Assembly (NCBI GenBank): GCA_963813635.1
Contig: CAWEZO010000007.1
Coordinates: 682,001 to 746,000, forward strand
DNA from: JBBRZM01 sp963813635
GTDB taxonomy: Bacteria; Actinomycetota; Acidimicrobiia; IMCC26256; JBBRZM01
DNA length: 64,000 nt
Direction of reading: 5' to 3'
The position numbers and the translations under genes were made by a program. The notes beneath the pieces were generated by a model that saw nothing but the letters and a program-made list of their open reading frames with translations, made no database searches and was not told where the DNA came from. This document shows, piece by piece, positions 1-8,626 of this stretch (the first letter of the stretch is position 1; every line of letters begins with the position of its first letter).

Positions 1-183
1 GTTGCGGACGTTCGCCCGATCCGGGGTCCGCTCCGCGTAGCCGGCGTTGCACACCGCCGAGGCCTCCGCGCCCATCAACTGCTCCACGAACGTCGCCAAC
101 ATCGAACGGACCAGATCCGGATCCGCTTCCGCCAGATGCTGCACGAGCCACTCGCGCGGGTCCATCATGTTCGGGACTGCCAC
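1..183 (-). CDS. IS256-family (Mutator) transposase, N-terminal part, runs off window
   Basis: The reverse strand encodes about 60 residues resembling the N-terminus of IS256/Mutator transposases, ending at the window edge in the pattern AGYAERTPDRANVRN, which matches the family block 'GAG..ERT..R...RNG' ahead of the DDE core. I chose the GTG at 183 because AGGAGG lies six bases upstream; in-frame ATGs at 168 and 165 are alternatives. The catalytic domain lies outside the window, so activity cannot be judged. The gene sits at the end of an element that appears to be inserted into an IS481-type transposase remnant at about position 310. Family call is from pattern recognition only. Confidence 0.72.
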   Translation of the reverse strand, partial: MAVPNMMDPREWLVQHLAEADPDLVRSMLATFVEQLMGAEASAVCNAGYAERTPDRANVRN

Positions 184-312
184 CGTGTTCCTCCTCATGT
201 CGATCCTTGTGGAAGGTCTTCATGAGGTTGACGCGGTGGCCGTCGCGTCCGAGGGACCCTCAGCCCCTCAAACAACTACCCCGCACACCACACCCCTGGA
301 CGTAACTCTGTC
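1..312 (-). mobile_element. End of an IS256-type insertion sequence
   Basis: Besides the partial transposase, bases 184-312 hold the leader between the start codon and the presumed element end. The neighbouring transposase fragment loses homology at about 305-312, where the sequence changes to TGGACGTAACTCTG, so I place the element terminus there. The other end is outside the window, so terminal inverted repeats and target duplication cannot be verified. Confidence 0.5.
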
Positions 313-522
313 GGTCGCGTTCGGTGAGTGCAGCGGCCGGCGGGACCGATCGCGCAGGCCGATCACGCCGAGCTCTCGGTAGCGGCGCTGCCACGTGTAG
401 AAGCTCTGACGGGTGATGCCGTAGTAGCGACACGTCAGTGCCACATTGCCGCTGACCTCTTCAGCATGGCGAAGGACCGCCAACCGATGCGCAGCCTTCT
501 TGTCGAGTTCTCGCTCCGTCAC
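311..522 (-). pseudogene. IS481-type transposase, N-terminal HTH fragment, interrupted
   Basis: About 70 residues starting at GTG 522 (SD AGGAGG just upstream) form a helix-turn-helix of the IS481/IS3 class: a RELDKKAAHRLAVLRHAEE start, a CRYYGITRQSFYTWQRRY recognition segment and the linker GLRDRSRRPLHSPNATD. Coding similarity stops at about 310, where the IS256-type element begins, so the integrase core is missing. Upstream, at 555-575, the sequence TGTAAGCGATGTCC resembles an IS481-type terminal repeat. The remaining frame down to 268 is probably not IS481 sequence. Confidence 0.65.
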
Positions 523-574
523 CTGGTCTCCTCCTATTCGTCGGAGACCCCATGGTGTAAGCGATGTCCGTCAC

Positions 575-833
575 TTTTAGAGCGCTCGACCAGCTCGGCG
601 TCCGTCACACCCACACCCGGCCCTACCGGCCCCAGACCAACGGGAAGGTCGAACGGTTCAACCGGACCCTCCTCGACGAATGGGCCTACGTGCGCGTCTA
701 CCGCTCCGAAGCCACCCGCCGCGCCGCGCTTGACCGTTGGCTCCACCTCTACAACCATCACCGCACCCACACCGCCCTCGGCGGCCAGCCACCCATCAGC
801 CGCGTCAACAACCTGGCGGGACAGCACACCTAG
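575..833 (+). pseudogene. IS481-type transposase, C-terminal integrase-core fragment
   Basis: This plus-strand fragment carries the end of an rve/DDE integrase core: RPYRPQTNGKVERFNRTLLD (with the third catalytic acidic residue, E of 'GKVERF') followed by WLHLYNHHRTHTALGG and a stop at 831-833. There is no N-terminal HTH, no first or second Asp region and no credible start. It points in the opposite direction to the N-terminal fragment at 311-522, so the two are not halves of one intact gene unless an inversion occurred. Probably the scar of two IS copies. Confidence 0.7.
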
Positions 834-870
834 TCCACTGCTCGGCCGCGGCCGAGAGCGCGCCGCGACC

Positions 871-1660
871 TCACTGTTTCGAGCGGACCCATTCGATCGC
901 GCCGTCGAGGAATGCGCCGGTGTCGGGGAACTTGCCGCCGACGATGTCGGCGAACCACTCCGGCACGTAGATCTCGAACGTGCCGTCGTCGAGCTGGCGC
1001 AGCACCGGCTCGACCATCGCCTCGACGGGCAGCGCCTCGATGTCGGCCATGCGACTCGTCGTTGTCGGGCAGGTGGAACAGGTCGGTGTCGATGACGCCC
1101 GGGTTGACGACGTGCACCTGCACCCCGGTGTCGCGACACGAGGTCGATCTGCATCGACTCCGACCACGCGGTGAGCGCGGCCTTCGACGCGGAGTAGGCG
1201 GCCTCGGCCGGTGAGCCGAGGCGCGCTGCGACCGACGAGATGTTCACGATGCGTCCCGCACGCGCGATGAGCTCGGGGAGCAGCGCGAGCGTGAGCCGGA
1301 CGGGTGAGAAGTAGTTGATCGCCATCACGGCCTCGACGACATCGGGCGTCAGCTCGGTGACGACGCGCCGCTTCGGGATGCCGGCGTTGTTGACGAGCAC
1401 GTCGACGCCGCCGAGCTCGTTCTCGACCCGGCGGGCGAACGCTTCGATGCCGTCGAGGTCGGCGAGGTCGACGGTCCACATCTGCGAGTCGGGAGAGTGC
1501 TTGCGGACGCGCTCGAGCACTTCGGCGAGGAGTCGATCCGCGCCGCGCGCAGATGCCGACGATCGCGCCGCGCTGCGGCGAATCCCTCGGCCAGCGCGGC
1601 ACCGATGCCCGACGACGCGCCCGTGACGAGCACCTTCTTGCCTTCGACCGCGTAGCCCAT
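871..1660 (-). CDS. SDR family oxidoreductase (frameshifted)
   Basis: NAD(P)-dependent short-chain dehydrogenase of about 260 residues, start ATG 1660. The Rossmann motif VLVTGASSGIG is at residues 10-20, followed by DLADLDGIEAF, NNAGIP, the NISSVAARLG serine region and the YSASKAA catalytic Tyr/Lys. The C-terminus reads EIYVPEWFADIVGG and ends at TGA 871. The reading frame changes near 1560, 1130 and 1048, with net +1 length, so I read it as one gene damaged by base insertions. It is transcribed divergently from the SDR at 1718, and a CTGAC-N6-GTCAG-like palindrome lies between them. Substrate unknown. Confidence 0.8.
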
Positions 1661-1674
1661 CGTGGCCCCCCGAA

Positions 1675-1690
1675 CGGACGTGCCCGTCAG
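1675..1690. promoter_or_regulatory. Putative operator palindrome, copy 1
   Basis: GGACGTGCCCGTCAG-type dyad (on the minus strand CTGACGGGCACGTCC), matching the 16-bp consensus CTGACG-N4-CGTCAG with one arm mismatch. It lies 15 bp upstream of the minus-strand SDR start and 28 bp upstream of the plus-strand SDR start, so one site could serve both divergent genes. Confidence 0.5.
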
Positions 1691-1717
1691 CATACGGTCC
1701 ACTAGCCTCCGCGGCCG

Positions 1718-2501
1718 ATGGTGCTCGACCCGGCTGAGCGCGCTGCTCACCGACAAGGTCGCCGTCGTCACCGGCGCCGCGATGGGTATCGGCGAAGCCA
1801 TCGCGATCACGTTCGCTCACTTCGGTGCCGACGTCGCGATCTGCGACCGCGACGTGCCGCGCCTCGACGACACCGCGAACGACATCGAAGCGACCGGCCG
1901 TCGCGTGGTTGCCGCCGAGCTCGACGTGCGCGACGGCGCGGCGGCCGGCATATTTCTCGAGACCGTGCGCGACGAGCTCGGCCCCATTGACGTGCTCGTC
2001 AACAACGCCGGCGGTGGGTTTCAGAGCCGGTTGCTCGACGTCAGCGCCAAGGGCCAGGACGCGCTGGTGCACGAGAATTTCACCAGCGTCACCAACTTCG
2101 TGCGGGGCGTGGTGCCGCTGATGCCAGAGACGGGCGGCTCGATCGTCAACATCACGTCGATCGAGGCGCATCGCGCCGGCCCGGGCTTCGCCGTCTACTC
2201 CGCGATGAAGGCGGCGGTCGCGAACCTCACCAAGAGTCTCGCCTTCGAGCTGGGTGACCGCTACATCCGCGTCAACTGCATCGCGCCCGACGTCATCCCG
2301 ACGCCCGGTACCGGGGGGATGATGTCAGTGACCACCCCGCTGCCGCGCGCCGGTCACGTCGACGACGTGGCCGGCGCGGCCGTCTACCTCGCCAGCGACA
2401 CGCTCTCGGGCTTCGTCACCGGTACCACGCTCCACGTCGACGGCGGCAACCTCGCCGCGGGCGGTTGGCGTCGCGCTGCCGACGGCACGTTCACGACGTG
2501 A
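1718..2501 (+). CDS. SDR family oxidoreductase
   Basis: Classical SDR of about 260 residues: TDKVAVVTGAAMGIG cofactor loop, CDRD and LDVRD positions, NNAGGGFQSR, NITSIEAH serine, YSAMKAA Tyr/Lys, and a C-terminal LHVDGGNLAAGGW. ATG 1718 followed by MVLDPAERA looks like the real start, but the frame shifts by one base near 1740. In the frame of the body the next start-like codon upstream is GTG 1680. The stop TGA at 2499-2501 overlaps the GTG of the following LLM gene (GTGA), so the two are probably cotranscribed and coupled. Likely oxidises a hydroxyl in a CoA-ester or alicyclic intermediate; substrate unknown. Confidence 0.82.
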
Positions 2502-3347
2502 AGTTCGGCATCGCGCTCGGCGCCCTCAATCCCGCGCTTCTTCGTGGAGGCGACACTCGAAGCGGAGCAACTCGGCTACGAGTCGGTGTGGATGCCGGAG
2601 CATCTCGTGTTCACCGCGGCGATGAGCCGCTCGCCGCACCCCGGCGAAGAGCATCCGCCGGTGCCGCCGACCACGCCCGTCTTCGACGTGTTCACCTACC
2701 TCGGCTTCCTCGCCGGCAAGACCGAGCGACTGCGGCTCGGCACCCACGTGTACAACATCGGCCTGCGGCATCCGTTCGTCGCGGCGCGCGCCGTGCAGAC
2801 GCTCGACATCGTCTCCAACGGCCGGTTCGAGTTCGGCATCGGCGCGAGCTGGCTCGAAGAGGAGTGGCAGGCGGCCCAGCTCGACTTCTCGTCGCGCGGC
2901 CGGCGCGTCAACGAAGCGCTCGAGGTGTGCAAGCGGCTGTGGACCGAGCCCGAGGTCGCACACCGGGGCGAGTTCTTCGATTTCGCCCCGGTCGTGTTCG
3001 AGCCCAAGCCGGTACAACGGCCGTGGCCACCGATCCTCGTCGGCGGCGAGAGCGATGCCGCGTTGCGACGCGCTGCGCGCGCCGGCGACGGGTGGATCGG
3101 CATGGCGCACACCTTCGAGTCAGCGGCGAAGTCGATCGACCGGTTACGGGAGCTGCGCGCTGAGTACGGACGCGCCGACGAGCCGTTCCAGGTCTGCGTC
3201 GGCGGCGACGTCAGCTCTGGTGACGACGTGACGCGGTGGGAAGAGCTCGGTGTCACCCGTCTCGTCGTGTCGCCGTGGCCGCGCTCGAAGGAAGCGATCG
3301 ACGGGATGCGCCGTTTCGCCGACCTGATCGGACTGGAGCGCGCCTGA
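2498..3347 (+). CDS. LLM-class F420-dependent oxidoreductase
   Basis: Luciferase-like monooxygenase fold of about 282 residues. The N-terminus KFGIALGALNP starts at GTG 2498 and overlaps the upstream SDR stop. One inserted base near 2537 throws the frame, after which FFVEATLEAEQLGYESVW continues the domain. Typical blocks follow: RLRLGTHVYNIGLRHP, GRFEFGIGASW, FEPKPVQRPWPPILVGG and GDGWIGM. In actinobacteria this family usually uses reduced F420 for hydride transfer to or from alcohols, imines or enoyl groups; F420 versus FMN use cannot be proved here. It ends at 3347, head-on to the DUF2889 gene. Confidence 0.85.
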
Positions 3348-3374
3348 GCCGCGTCGGAACCCCGTCCGATCCGG

Positions 3375-4130
3375 TCAGTCGTCGTCGTGCGCGAGCAGCC
3401 CATCGGGGTCGTCGTCGAAGTCGCGCATCGACACCTTGTTGCGGGCGGCGTGCTCGCTCACGGGTCGGGTCATCGTGTAACACACGCCTTCCATGATCTC
3501 GGCCAGCGGCTCGGCGGTCTCGAATTGGTCGAGATCGATGCCGCGACCCTTGCCGATGTCGCACGCCCGCCGCAGCACGATCGCGGCTTCCGCGGTGTCG
3601 GGATCGAGCGCCTCGTCGGCCCACGCCATGAACCCGCCCCGCCACGGCACCTCGGAATACGGCGGGGGATCGACGAGCTCCCGGCCCTCGATCGTCCACG
3701 CGAGCAACAGCTCGCCGTCACGCCACAGCTTCGGTTGCGTCCGCCTGTCGACGCGCGCCGGCAGCTCGACGTCGTATTGCCGCGTCTCGATCCCGCGGGT
3801 GGCGTGCGCGATCGCGAGGCCGGCCAGATCGAACATGTGCGTGCAGTTGGCGCGCGGGTTGGCGTGCTTGGCGGCGGCGGTGACGCGCACCGACAGTGGC
3901 GTGCCGTCGAGCGCGTGGAGCGGCACCGCGGCCTCGGGGCACGTGCTCCACGGGAAGCGGAGGCTCTCGCCTTCGAGCGAGAGCGCGGTCGTGCCGTCGT
4001 GGTGCAGCGTCACCCGGAACCGGTGATAGTCGTCCTCGAGATCGCTGACGACGACGCCGGGCGCCGTCGCGACGACGCGGATGCGGCGGCGGTAAATGCC
4101 CGTCGGGTCGTTGGCGCGGACTCGTCTCAC
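3375..4130 (-). CDS. DUF2889 domain protein
   Basis: 251 residues with the DUF2889 layout: an N-terminal IRVVATAPGVVVSDLEDDYH block, FPWSTCPEA near residue 85, CTHMFDLAGLAIAHA near 120, and a C-terminal CYTMTRPVSEH region. DUF2889 proteins have no established activity but often sit beside CoA-ester catabolic genes, as here. The GTG start overlaps the stop of the SnoaL-like gene (GTGA at 4127-4130), making a FadD-SnoaL-DUF2889 operon. Cys and His residues are conserved around CTHMFD, so metal or substrate binding is possible, but no function is assigned. Confidence 0.8.
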   Translation of the reverse strand: MRRVRANDPTGIYRRRIRVVATAPGVVVSDLEDDYHRFRVTLHHDGTTALSLEGESLRFPWSTCPEAAVPLHALDGTPLSVRVTAAAKHANPRANCTHMFDLAGLAIAHATRGIETRQYDVELPARVDRRTQPKLWRDGELLLAWTIEGRELVDPPPYSEVPWRGGFMAWADEALDPDTAEAAIVLRRACDIGKGRGIDLDQFETAEPLAEIMEGVCYTMTRPVSEHAARNKVSMRDFDDDPDGLLAHDDD

Positions 4131-4540
4131 GCGTCGGGGGGCACCGGGTCGCCGAGTAACACGATGACGCGCGTCTGGAAGCGCCAGCGATCGGGCTCGC
4201 GCACGAGCCGGTCGTAGTAGCGGCCGGCAGTGTTGATCGTGAAGCCGTCGTCGGTCTTCTTCAAGTACGCGAAGTCGGTCGATCCTCGTGCCGTTTCGCC
4301 CGACTCGTCGATCGTGATCATGGAGTTGTACGTGACGTGCTGGCCCCGCGGCGCGCCCGGCTTCTGGATCCCGATGTGCTCGTGGATCTGCGCCCGGCCT
4401 TCGTGGACGCGACCCTTCACGGTGAACGTCGCGTCATCGGTGAACAAGTCGCCGAAGTCGTCGGCGCGGCCGTCGTCGTAACAGTGGCAGTACGCGGCGA
4501 TCAGATTCCGGATCGCGGCTTCTTCTTCGAGGTTTTTCAT
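4127..4540 (-). CDS. SnoaL/NTF2-like protein
   Basis: A cone-shaped alpha+beta NTF2/SnoaL-like domain of 137 residues: EEEAAIRNLIAAYCHCYDDG at the N-terminus, FTDDATFTVKG, HVTYNSMITID and a C-terminal GRYYDRLVREPDRWRFQTR strand pair. I take ATG 4540, one base after the FadD stop, over the upstream GTG 4558, because the family starts directly with this helix. Members act as isomerases, hydratases or non-catalytic binding proteins; in steroid pathways such proteins include ketosteroid-isomerase-like enzymes. Its place between a FadD and DUF2889 suggests work on the CoA ester made by the ligase. Confidence 0.8.
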   Translation of the reverse strand: MKNLEEEAAIRNLIAAYCHCYDDGRADDFGDLFTDDATFTVKGRVHEGRAQIHEHIGIQKPGAPRGQHVTYNSMITIDESGETARGSTDFAYLKKTDDGFTINTAGRYYDRLVREPDRWRFQTRVIVLLGDPVPPDA

Positions 4541-4541
4541 C

Positions 4542-6098
4542 TCAGTCGGTCCCTTCACCTGCGCCGGGGTATCCGCCGCCGCCGAACTGCGCGTCGAGCG
4601 CGTCGTAGTCGACCAAGAACCCGTCGCGGGGGAGCTTCTCGACGAACTCGACCGACTTCGGCTTCTTGTAGGACGCGATGCGCGTGCGGCAGTGCTCGAT
4701 CACATCGCCGGCCGTGATGGTGGCCGCGTCGTCGAGTGCGACGATCGCCTTCACGCTCTGGGTCCACTGCTGGTCGGGCACTCCGATCACCGCGCACTCT
4801 CGCACGCCGGCGAGCGTCCCGACGCATCCCTCGACCTCTGACGGATAGATGTTTTCGAGCGCCGACTTGATCAGGCGCGTCTTCGGCCCGATGAACGTGA
4901 TGGTGCCGTCGGTCTCGCGGCGGCCGAGGTCGTTGGTGTGGTGCCAGCCGTGGCGAAACCGACGGGCGGTCTCCTCGGGCCGGTTCCAATATGCGTTCAT
5001 CACGGTGGGACCGCGCGCCACGATCTCGCCGACCTCGCCCGCAGGCACGTCGTGGTCGTTGGGGTCGACGATGCGCAGCTGCATCAGCGGCGCGGTCCGG
5101 CCGTCGGCACCGATCGCGTCCGCACCGAGCGCGTTGTACGTCAGCATGCCGCCCACCTCGGTCTGGCCGTAGCCACCGGGGCGGCGGGCCCAGGGGCTCG
5201 TGTCGATCGTGATCATCTCGTTCCACTCCGGCTTGCCGGCGAACGTGCGCAGCGACGACAGGTCGTGGTGGTGGTCGCGGTTGATCTCGAGCATCTGACG
5301 GATCGTGGGCCGCATGAGGAACGCGCCGGTGCAGCCTTCCGTCTCGATCAGGCGGCACAGCTCCTCGGCGTCGATCCGCGGCGTGAACACATTGGTGCCC
5401 GCGACGAGAAACGTCGCCAGCGTCGTCATCAACGTCGCGATGTGAAACAACGGCCCGCAGTTGAGATACACGTACGAGCTGTCGATGTCGGCGGCGCGGC
5501 TCATGATCACGGCCTGCGCGACCAGGGCGCGATGACTGAGCATCGCCGCGCTCGGCCGGCCCGTAAACGCAGCGGTGTGCATCAGGAGCACCGGCGCGCC
5601 GTCGTCGACGGCGGTGGCGGGGTCGTCGGGCTCGCGCGAAGCGAGGAACGCCTCGTAGCTCTCGCCACCCGCGCCGTCATGCTGGAGCCAACGCACGCGC
5701 ACCAAACCGGGGGTTTGCCCGCGCGCCGCGCGAACGGTGTCGCCGATCTCGGCCTCTTGCCAGACGACGACCGTTGGTGCCAGGTCGGCGAGCACGAACG
5801 CCAGCTCGTCGACGCTCTGGCGCCAGTTGACCGGGCAGCACATCGCACCGAGCTTGGCCGCGGCCGACAAGAGCTCGAGGATGCGAAACGAGTTTTGCCC
5901 GAGCCACACGACGCGGTCGCCGGCGCGCACGCCCGCGGCGTTCAGCGCGGCGGCGAGTTGATTGACGCGCTCGTCGAGCTCTCGATACGTGAGCCTGACG
6001 TCACCGTCGACCACGGCCAGCTGCTGCGGGCGGCTCCGCCCGTTCTCGCGGAGCACGTCGCCGAGCGTCAACGCGTGCAGTGAGTCCACGGCCGTCAT
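4542..6098 (-). CDS. AMP-binding acyl-CoA synthetase-like protein with degenerate motifs
   Basis: FadD-like ANL enzyme of 518 residues. Overall fold blocks are present: LTYRELDERVNQLAAAL, the PGGYGQTEVGG A5 region, GWHHTNDLGRR and FIGPKTRLIKSALENIYPSEVE. The usual phosphate loop YTSGTTGxPKG is replaced by HTAAFTGRPSAAM (about 174-186), losing the TSG serines and the Lys. The C-terminal catalytic Lys motif (P..xxGK) is replaced by LPRDGFLVDYDALDA. It may be a slow or non-classical ligase. It heads the operon with the SnoaL-like and DUF2889 genes and is divergent from the alpha/beta hydrolase. ATG 6098 starts at MTAVDSLHALTLGDVL. Confidence 0.82.
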   Translation of the reverse strand: MTAVDSLHALTLGDVLRENGRSRPQQLAVVDGDVRLTYRELDERVNQLAAALNAAGVRAGDRVVWLGQNSFRILELLSAAAKLGAMCCPVNWRQSVDELAFVLADLAPTVVVWQEAEIGDTVRAARGQTPGLVRVRWLQHDGAGGESYEAFLASREPDDPATAVDDGAPVLLMHTAAFTGRPSAAMLSHRALVAQAVIMSRAADIDSSYVYLNCGPLFHIATLMTTLATFLVAGTNVFTPRIDAEELCRLIETEGCTGAFLMRPTIRQMLEINRDHHHDLSSLRTFAGKPEWNEMITIDTSPWARRPGGYGQTEVGGMLTYNALGADAIGADGRTAPLMQLRIVDPNDHDVPAGEVGEIVARGPTVMNAYWNRPEETARRFRHGWHHTNDLGRRETDGTITFIGPKTRLIKSALENIYPSEVEGCVGTLAGVRECAVIGVPDQQWTQSVKAIVALDDAATITAGDVIEHCRTRIASYKKPKSVEFVEKLPRDGFLVDYDALDAQFGGGGYPGAGEGTD

Positions 6099-6134
6099 GA
6101 TCGCAGACGGCGTGGGCCGGGCGGGGAGCGTGGC

Positions 6135-7061
6135 ATGATTGCGGCCGGGATGGCAGGCGACACGAGTGCAAGCGAAGCAACCTCGCTCCAGAACGTCGTG
6201 CCGCGCCACGACGTGCCGACCGCCGGACGCAGCGGCTTCGTGCTCGTCGACGAACGGCAGGTGCACTACCTCGAATGGGGCCCGAGCGCCGCGCCGCCCG
6301 TGCTGTGTCTGCACGGCGGGGGACAGACCGCGTACATGTGGGAGGAGCTCGGCGCGGTGCTCGCCGACCGGTACCACGTGCTCGCGCCCGATCTGCCGTG
6401 GCACGGCGATTCCGATCCGATCGACGACATGAGCCGGCAGTCGCTCTCCGCCTCGTTGCCGCCCCTCCTCGACGAGTTCGGATTCGAACGGGTCGCGCTC
6501 GTCGGGGCGTCGCTGGGCGGGCTCGTGAGCATGACCCTCGCAGCCGCGCATCCCGCGCTGGCCGGCCCGATCGCGCTCATCGACATCGGCACCAGACTCG
6601 AGGACGAGGGCGTGGACCGGATCCTCAAGTTCATGCGCAAGCACGAGTCGTTCGCCTCGCTCGAAGAAGCCGCGGTCGAGGTCGCCGAGTACCTCCCGCA
6701 GCGCAAGGCGGTGCGGGTGGAGAGCCTGCGCCGCAACCTTCGTCAGCGCGACGACGGGCGCTGGGAATGGAAGCACTCCTACGGGAAGCGCCTGCGCGAG
6801 GCCGACGGACCGACGACCGGCGGCTGGCGCGCGCTGGTAGCCGGTCTCGACGAGGAAGCAGCGACGATCGCGTCACCCGTCCTCGTGTTGCGCGGCGCGA
6901 CCAGCGACGTGCTCTCCAGTCAAGGCGCGGAGGACATCACCGCGCTAATTCCCGACGCGCGGCTCGCGACGATCAAGAGCGCGGGTCATCACGCGGCCGG
7001 CGACAACCCGGAGTCGACGGGCAACCTCGTCCGCGCGTTCCTCGCGGAAGTGGGCTGGTAA
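6135..7061 (+). CDS. Alpha/beta hydrolase
   Basis: 308-residue alpha/beta-hydrolase. The oxyanion HGGGQTAYMW is near residue 60, the nucleophile elbow GASLGG at about 128-133, a mobile lid runs through the 150-230 region, an acid strand lies near LVLRGATSDVL, and the catalytic His is in KSAGHHAAGDNP. ATG 6135 has GGGGAG seven bases upstream. The next gene, a bicupin, starts six bases after the stop, so the two form an operon. Could be an esterase, C-C hydrolase or CoA-ester hydrolase; the sequence does not settle this. No signal peptide, so cytoplasmic. Confidence 0.82.
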   Translation: MIAAGMAGDTSASEATSLQNVVPRHDVPTAGRSGFVLVDERQVHYLEWGPSAAPPVLCLHGGGQTAYMWEELGAVLADRYHVLAPDLPWHGDSDPIDDMSRQSLSASLPPLLDEFGFERVALVGASLGGLVSMTLAAAHPALAGPIALIDIGTRLEDEGVDRILKFMRKHESFASLEEAAVEVAEYLPQRKAVRVESLRRNLRQRDDGRWEWKHSYGKRLREADGPTTGGWRALVAGLDEEAATIASPVLVLRGATSDVLSSQGAEDITALIPDARLATIKSAGHHAAGDNPESTGNLVRAFLAEVGW

Positions 7062-7067
7062 CTCGCG

Positions 7068-8096
7068 ATGGCTGCCGAGCCGTACCAGGCGAAGTACAAG
7101 ACCCGCGCGCAGGTGCGGGCGGGCGGTGCGATCGGCAACTTGCAGGACGGCGCCGTGATCGAGGCGCAGGGGCTCTCGACGCGGCTGGTTGCCTGGCCGG
7201 GCAACAGCTTTCAGACCGAGGCGGTGCACGTGTTGACGGTGCCGCCGGGTACCGAGTCGAAGCCGTACGCCTACACGATGGCCGAGGAGGCGATGCTCTG
7301 CCTCGTGGGCGCGGGTGAGGTCTACCTCCGCGGCGCGTGGCGTGTATTGCAGGCGGGAGACGTTGCGTACTTCCCCGAGGGTGTCGCGCACGCGGTGCGC
7401 AATCCGGCGGCGAACAGCAACGACCTGGTCATCGTCACGCAGATCACGCCGCCGCAGTTCGACTTGTATGAGGCGGCCGGCTTCTACGACCGGTCACAGG
7501 GAACCCTGAACCTCACGACGATATTCAAGGCCACGCTCAACGCGCACCGCGGCGAGATTCCAACGAGCGAGATGGCGTTGCATAGGGACGGGCACGACGT
7601 GCGGGTCGAGAACCTTGTCGCGGCCGACGTGCGCGCGAGCGGTGCGCTGTTCAACGTGTACCTGGGCACGCCGTTCGCAAACCTGGGCCTGCCCGCGCAT
7701 CTGGTGCTGTGGCCGGGCGCGGGCACGTGCACGGCGGGCTTCAACTACGCGCTCGCGCCGGCGCACGCGACCGACAACATGCACGCCCACCCGGTATCCG
7801 ATGAGTGCCTGATCCTGTGGGAAGGGATGTGCGAGGGCTACACCGCCGACGGATACAGCGGTTCCGAGTTCATCGCGCTCGATACCTACGACGTCATCCT
7901 CGCTCCCTGCGGTGTGCTGCACGGGCACCGCAGCGTTGATACGCCGAGTGTGCTCGGCGGCTTCGCGTCACCGCCCCAGCTCGACCTCTTGCTCGACAGC
8001 GGCTTCTACACGGACGGCATGTTCTCGCAGGCGACGTTCGAGCAACTCAACACCGCCGCGGTCGGCGGCCTCGATCTCTTGCGGGCGCGCAGCTAA
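7068..8096 (+). CDS. Bicupin dioxygenase-like protein
   Basis: 342 residues with two cupin barrels. The first, at about 60-120, has the core EEAMLCLVGAGEVYLRG and later YFPEGVAHAVRN; the second, at about 230-300, has HAHPVSDECLILWEG and LAPCGVLHGHR, whose His residues could bind metal. The double-barrel layout recalls gentisate-type or (S)-ureidoglycine-type bicupins, but length and metal motifs do not clearly assign either. It follows the alpha/beta hydrolase by six bases, a pairing typical of a ring-cleaving or ester-processing step. Ends head-on to the MaoC-like gene. Confidence 0.72.
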   Translation: MAAEPYQAKYKTRAQVRAGGAIGNLQDGAVIEAQGLSTRLVAWPGNSFQTEAVHVLTVPPGTESKPYAYTMAEEAMLCLVGAGEVYLRGAWRVLQAGDVAYFPEGVAHAVRNPAANSNDLVIVTQITPPQFDLYEAAGFYDRSQGTLNLTTIFKATLNAHRGEIPTSEMALHRDGHDVRVENLVAADVRASGALFNVYLGTPFANLGLPAHLVLWPGAGTCTAGFNYALAPAHATDNMHAHPVSDECLILWEGMCEGYTADGYSGSEFIALDTYDVILAPCGVLHGHRSVDTPSVLGGFASPPQLDLLLDSGFYTDGMFSQATFEQLNTAAVGGLDLLRARS

Positions 8097-8119
8097 CGCG
8101 GTCTCGCTGCTGAGTCGCG

Positions 8120-8578
8120 TCAGTCCTTCGGCGGCCGCACGTTGATCGCGAGCGTGAAGATCGCCTTCACGACCGGCTCGCCGGTGCTCGCGTCCTTCCA
8201 GTCGGTCTCGGTCACGTAGAACTCGAGCGTGCCGCCGTTGGAGCGCTGCTTCTCGTACACGTCGGTGATGACCGTCGTGCCCTCGAGCACGTCGCCGACC
8301 TTGGGCCAGCGCGAGTACTCGAACGCCTGCTCGCCGTGCAGGATCGCCCGACCCGGGCCGCGCAACTTCTCGATCGGCACGCCACCGGCGCCGCCGGTGC
8401 CGAGCGAGCCCCAGTAGGGCATGACGAACGGAAACGTCGGCGGCACCGGCGCGGCGTCGCCCTTGTAGACCTCGTCGCCATCACCCACCGCTTCGGCGAA
8501 CACCCGCACGGGGCCGCGCTCGATCACGACCTTCTGCGTACCGGTCGTCTGACCTTTCAACTCAGTGAGCAGTGCCAC
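8120..8578 (-). CDS. FAS1-like/MaoC-type dehydratase (N-terminal domain type)
   Basis: 152-residue single hot-dog protein of the MaoC_dehydrat_N (FAS1-like dehydratase) type. Recognisable blocks: VVIERGPVRVFAEAVGD, APVPPTFPFVMPYWGSLG, LHGEQAFEYSRWPKVGDVL and a C-terminal ETDWKDASTGEPVVKAIFT. It is a paralogue of the frameshifted gene at 32829, sharing LHGEQ.FEY..P..VGDVL. Such proteins usually pair with a second hot-dog subunit carrying the Asp/His hydratase residues, as in ChsH1/ChsH2 of steroid side-chain degradation; no partner is adjacent. It lies downstream of the FadD gene but with about 48 bp between. Confidence 0.82.
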   Translation of the reverse strand: MALLTELKGQTTGTQKVVIERGPVRVFAEAVGDGDEVYKGDAAPVPPTFPFVMPYWGSLGTGGAGGVPIEKLRGPGRAILHGEQAFEYSRWPKVGDVLEGTTVITDVYEKQRSNGGTLEFYVTETDWKDASTGEPVVKAIFTLAINVRPPKD

Positions 8579-8626
8579 GCTGCGTGTCCTGACGTCGATT
8601 CGGATGGCGCCGGAGAATACCGAGTG

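Noticed and set aside
4938..6083. A 381-codon plus-strand open frame inside the FadD-like gene
   Set aside because: Antisense shadow; the minus-strand frame carries the ANL-fold blocks.
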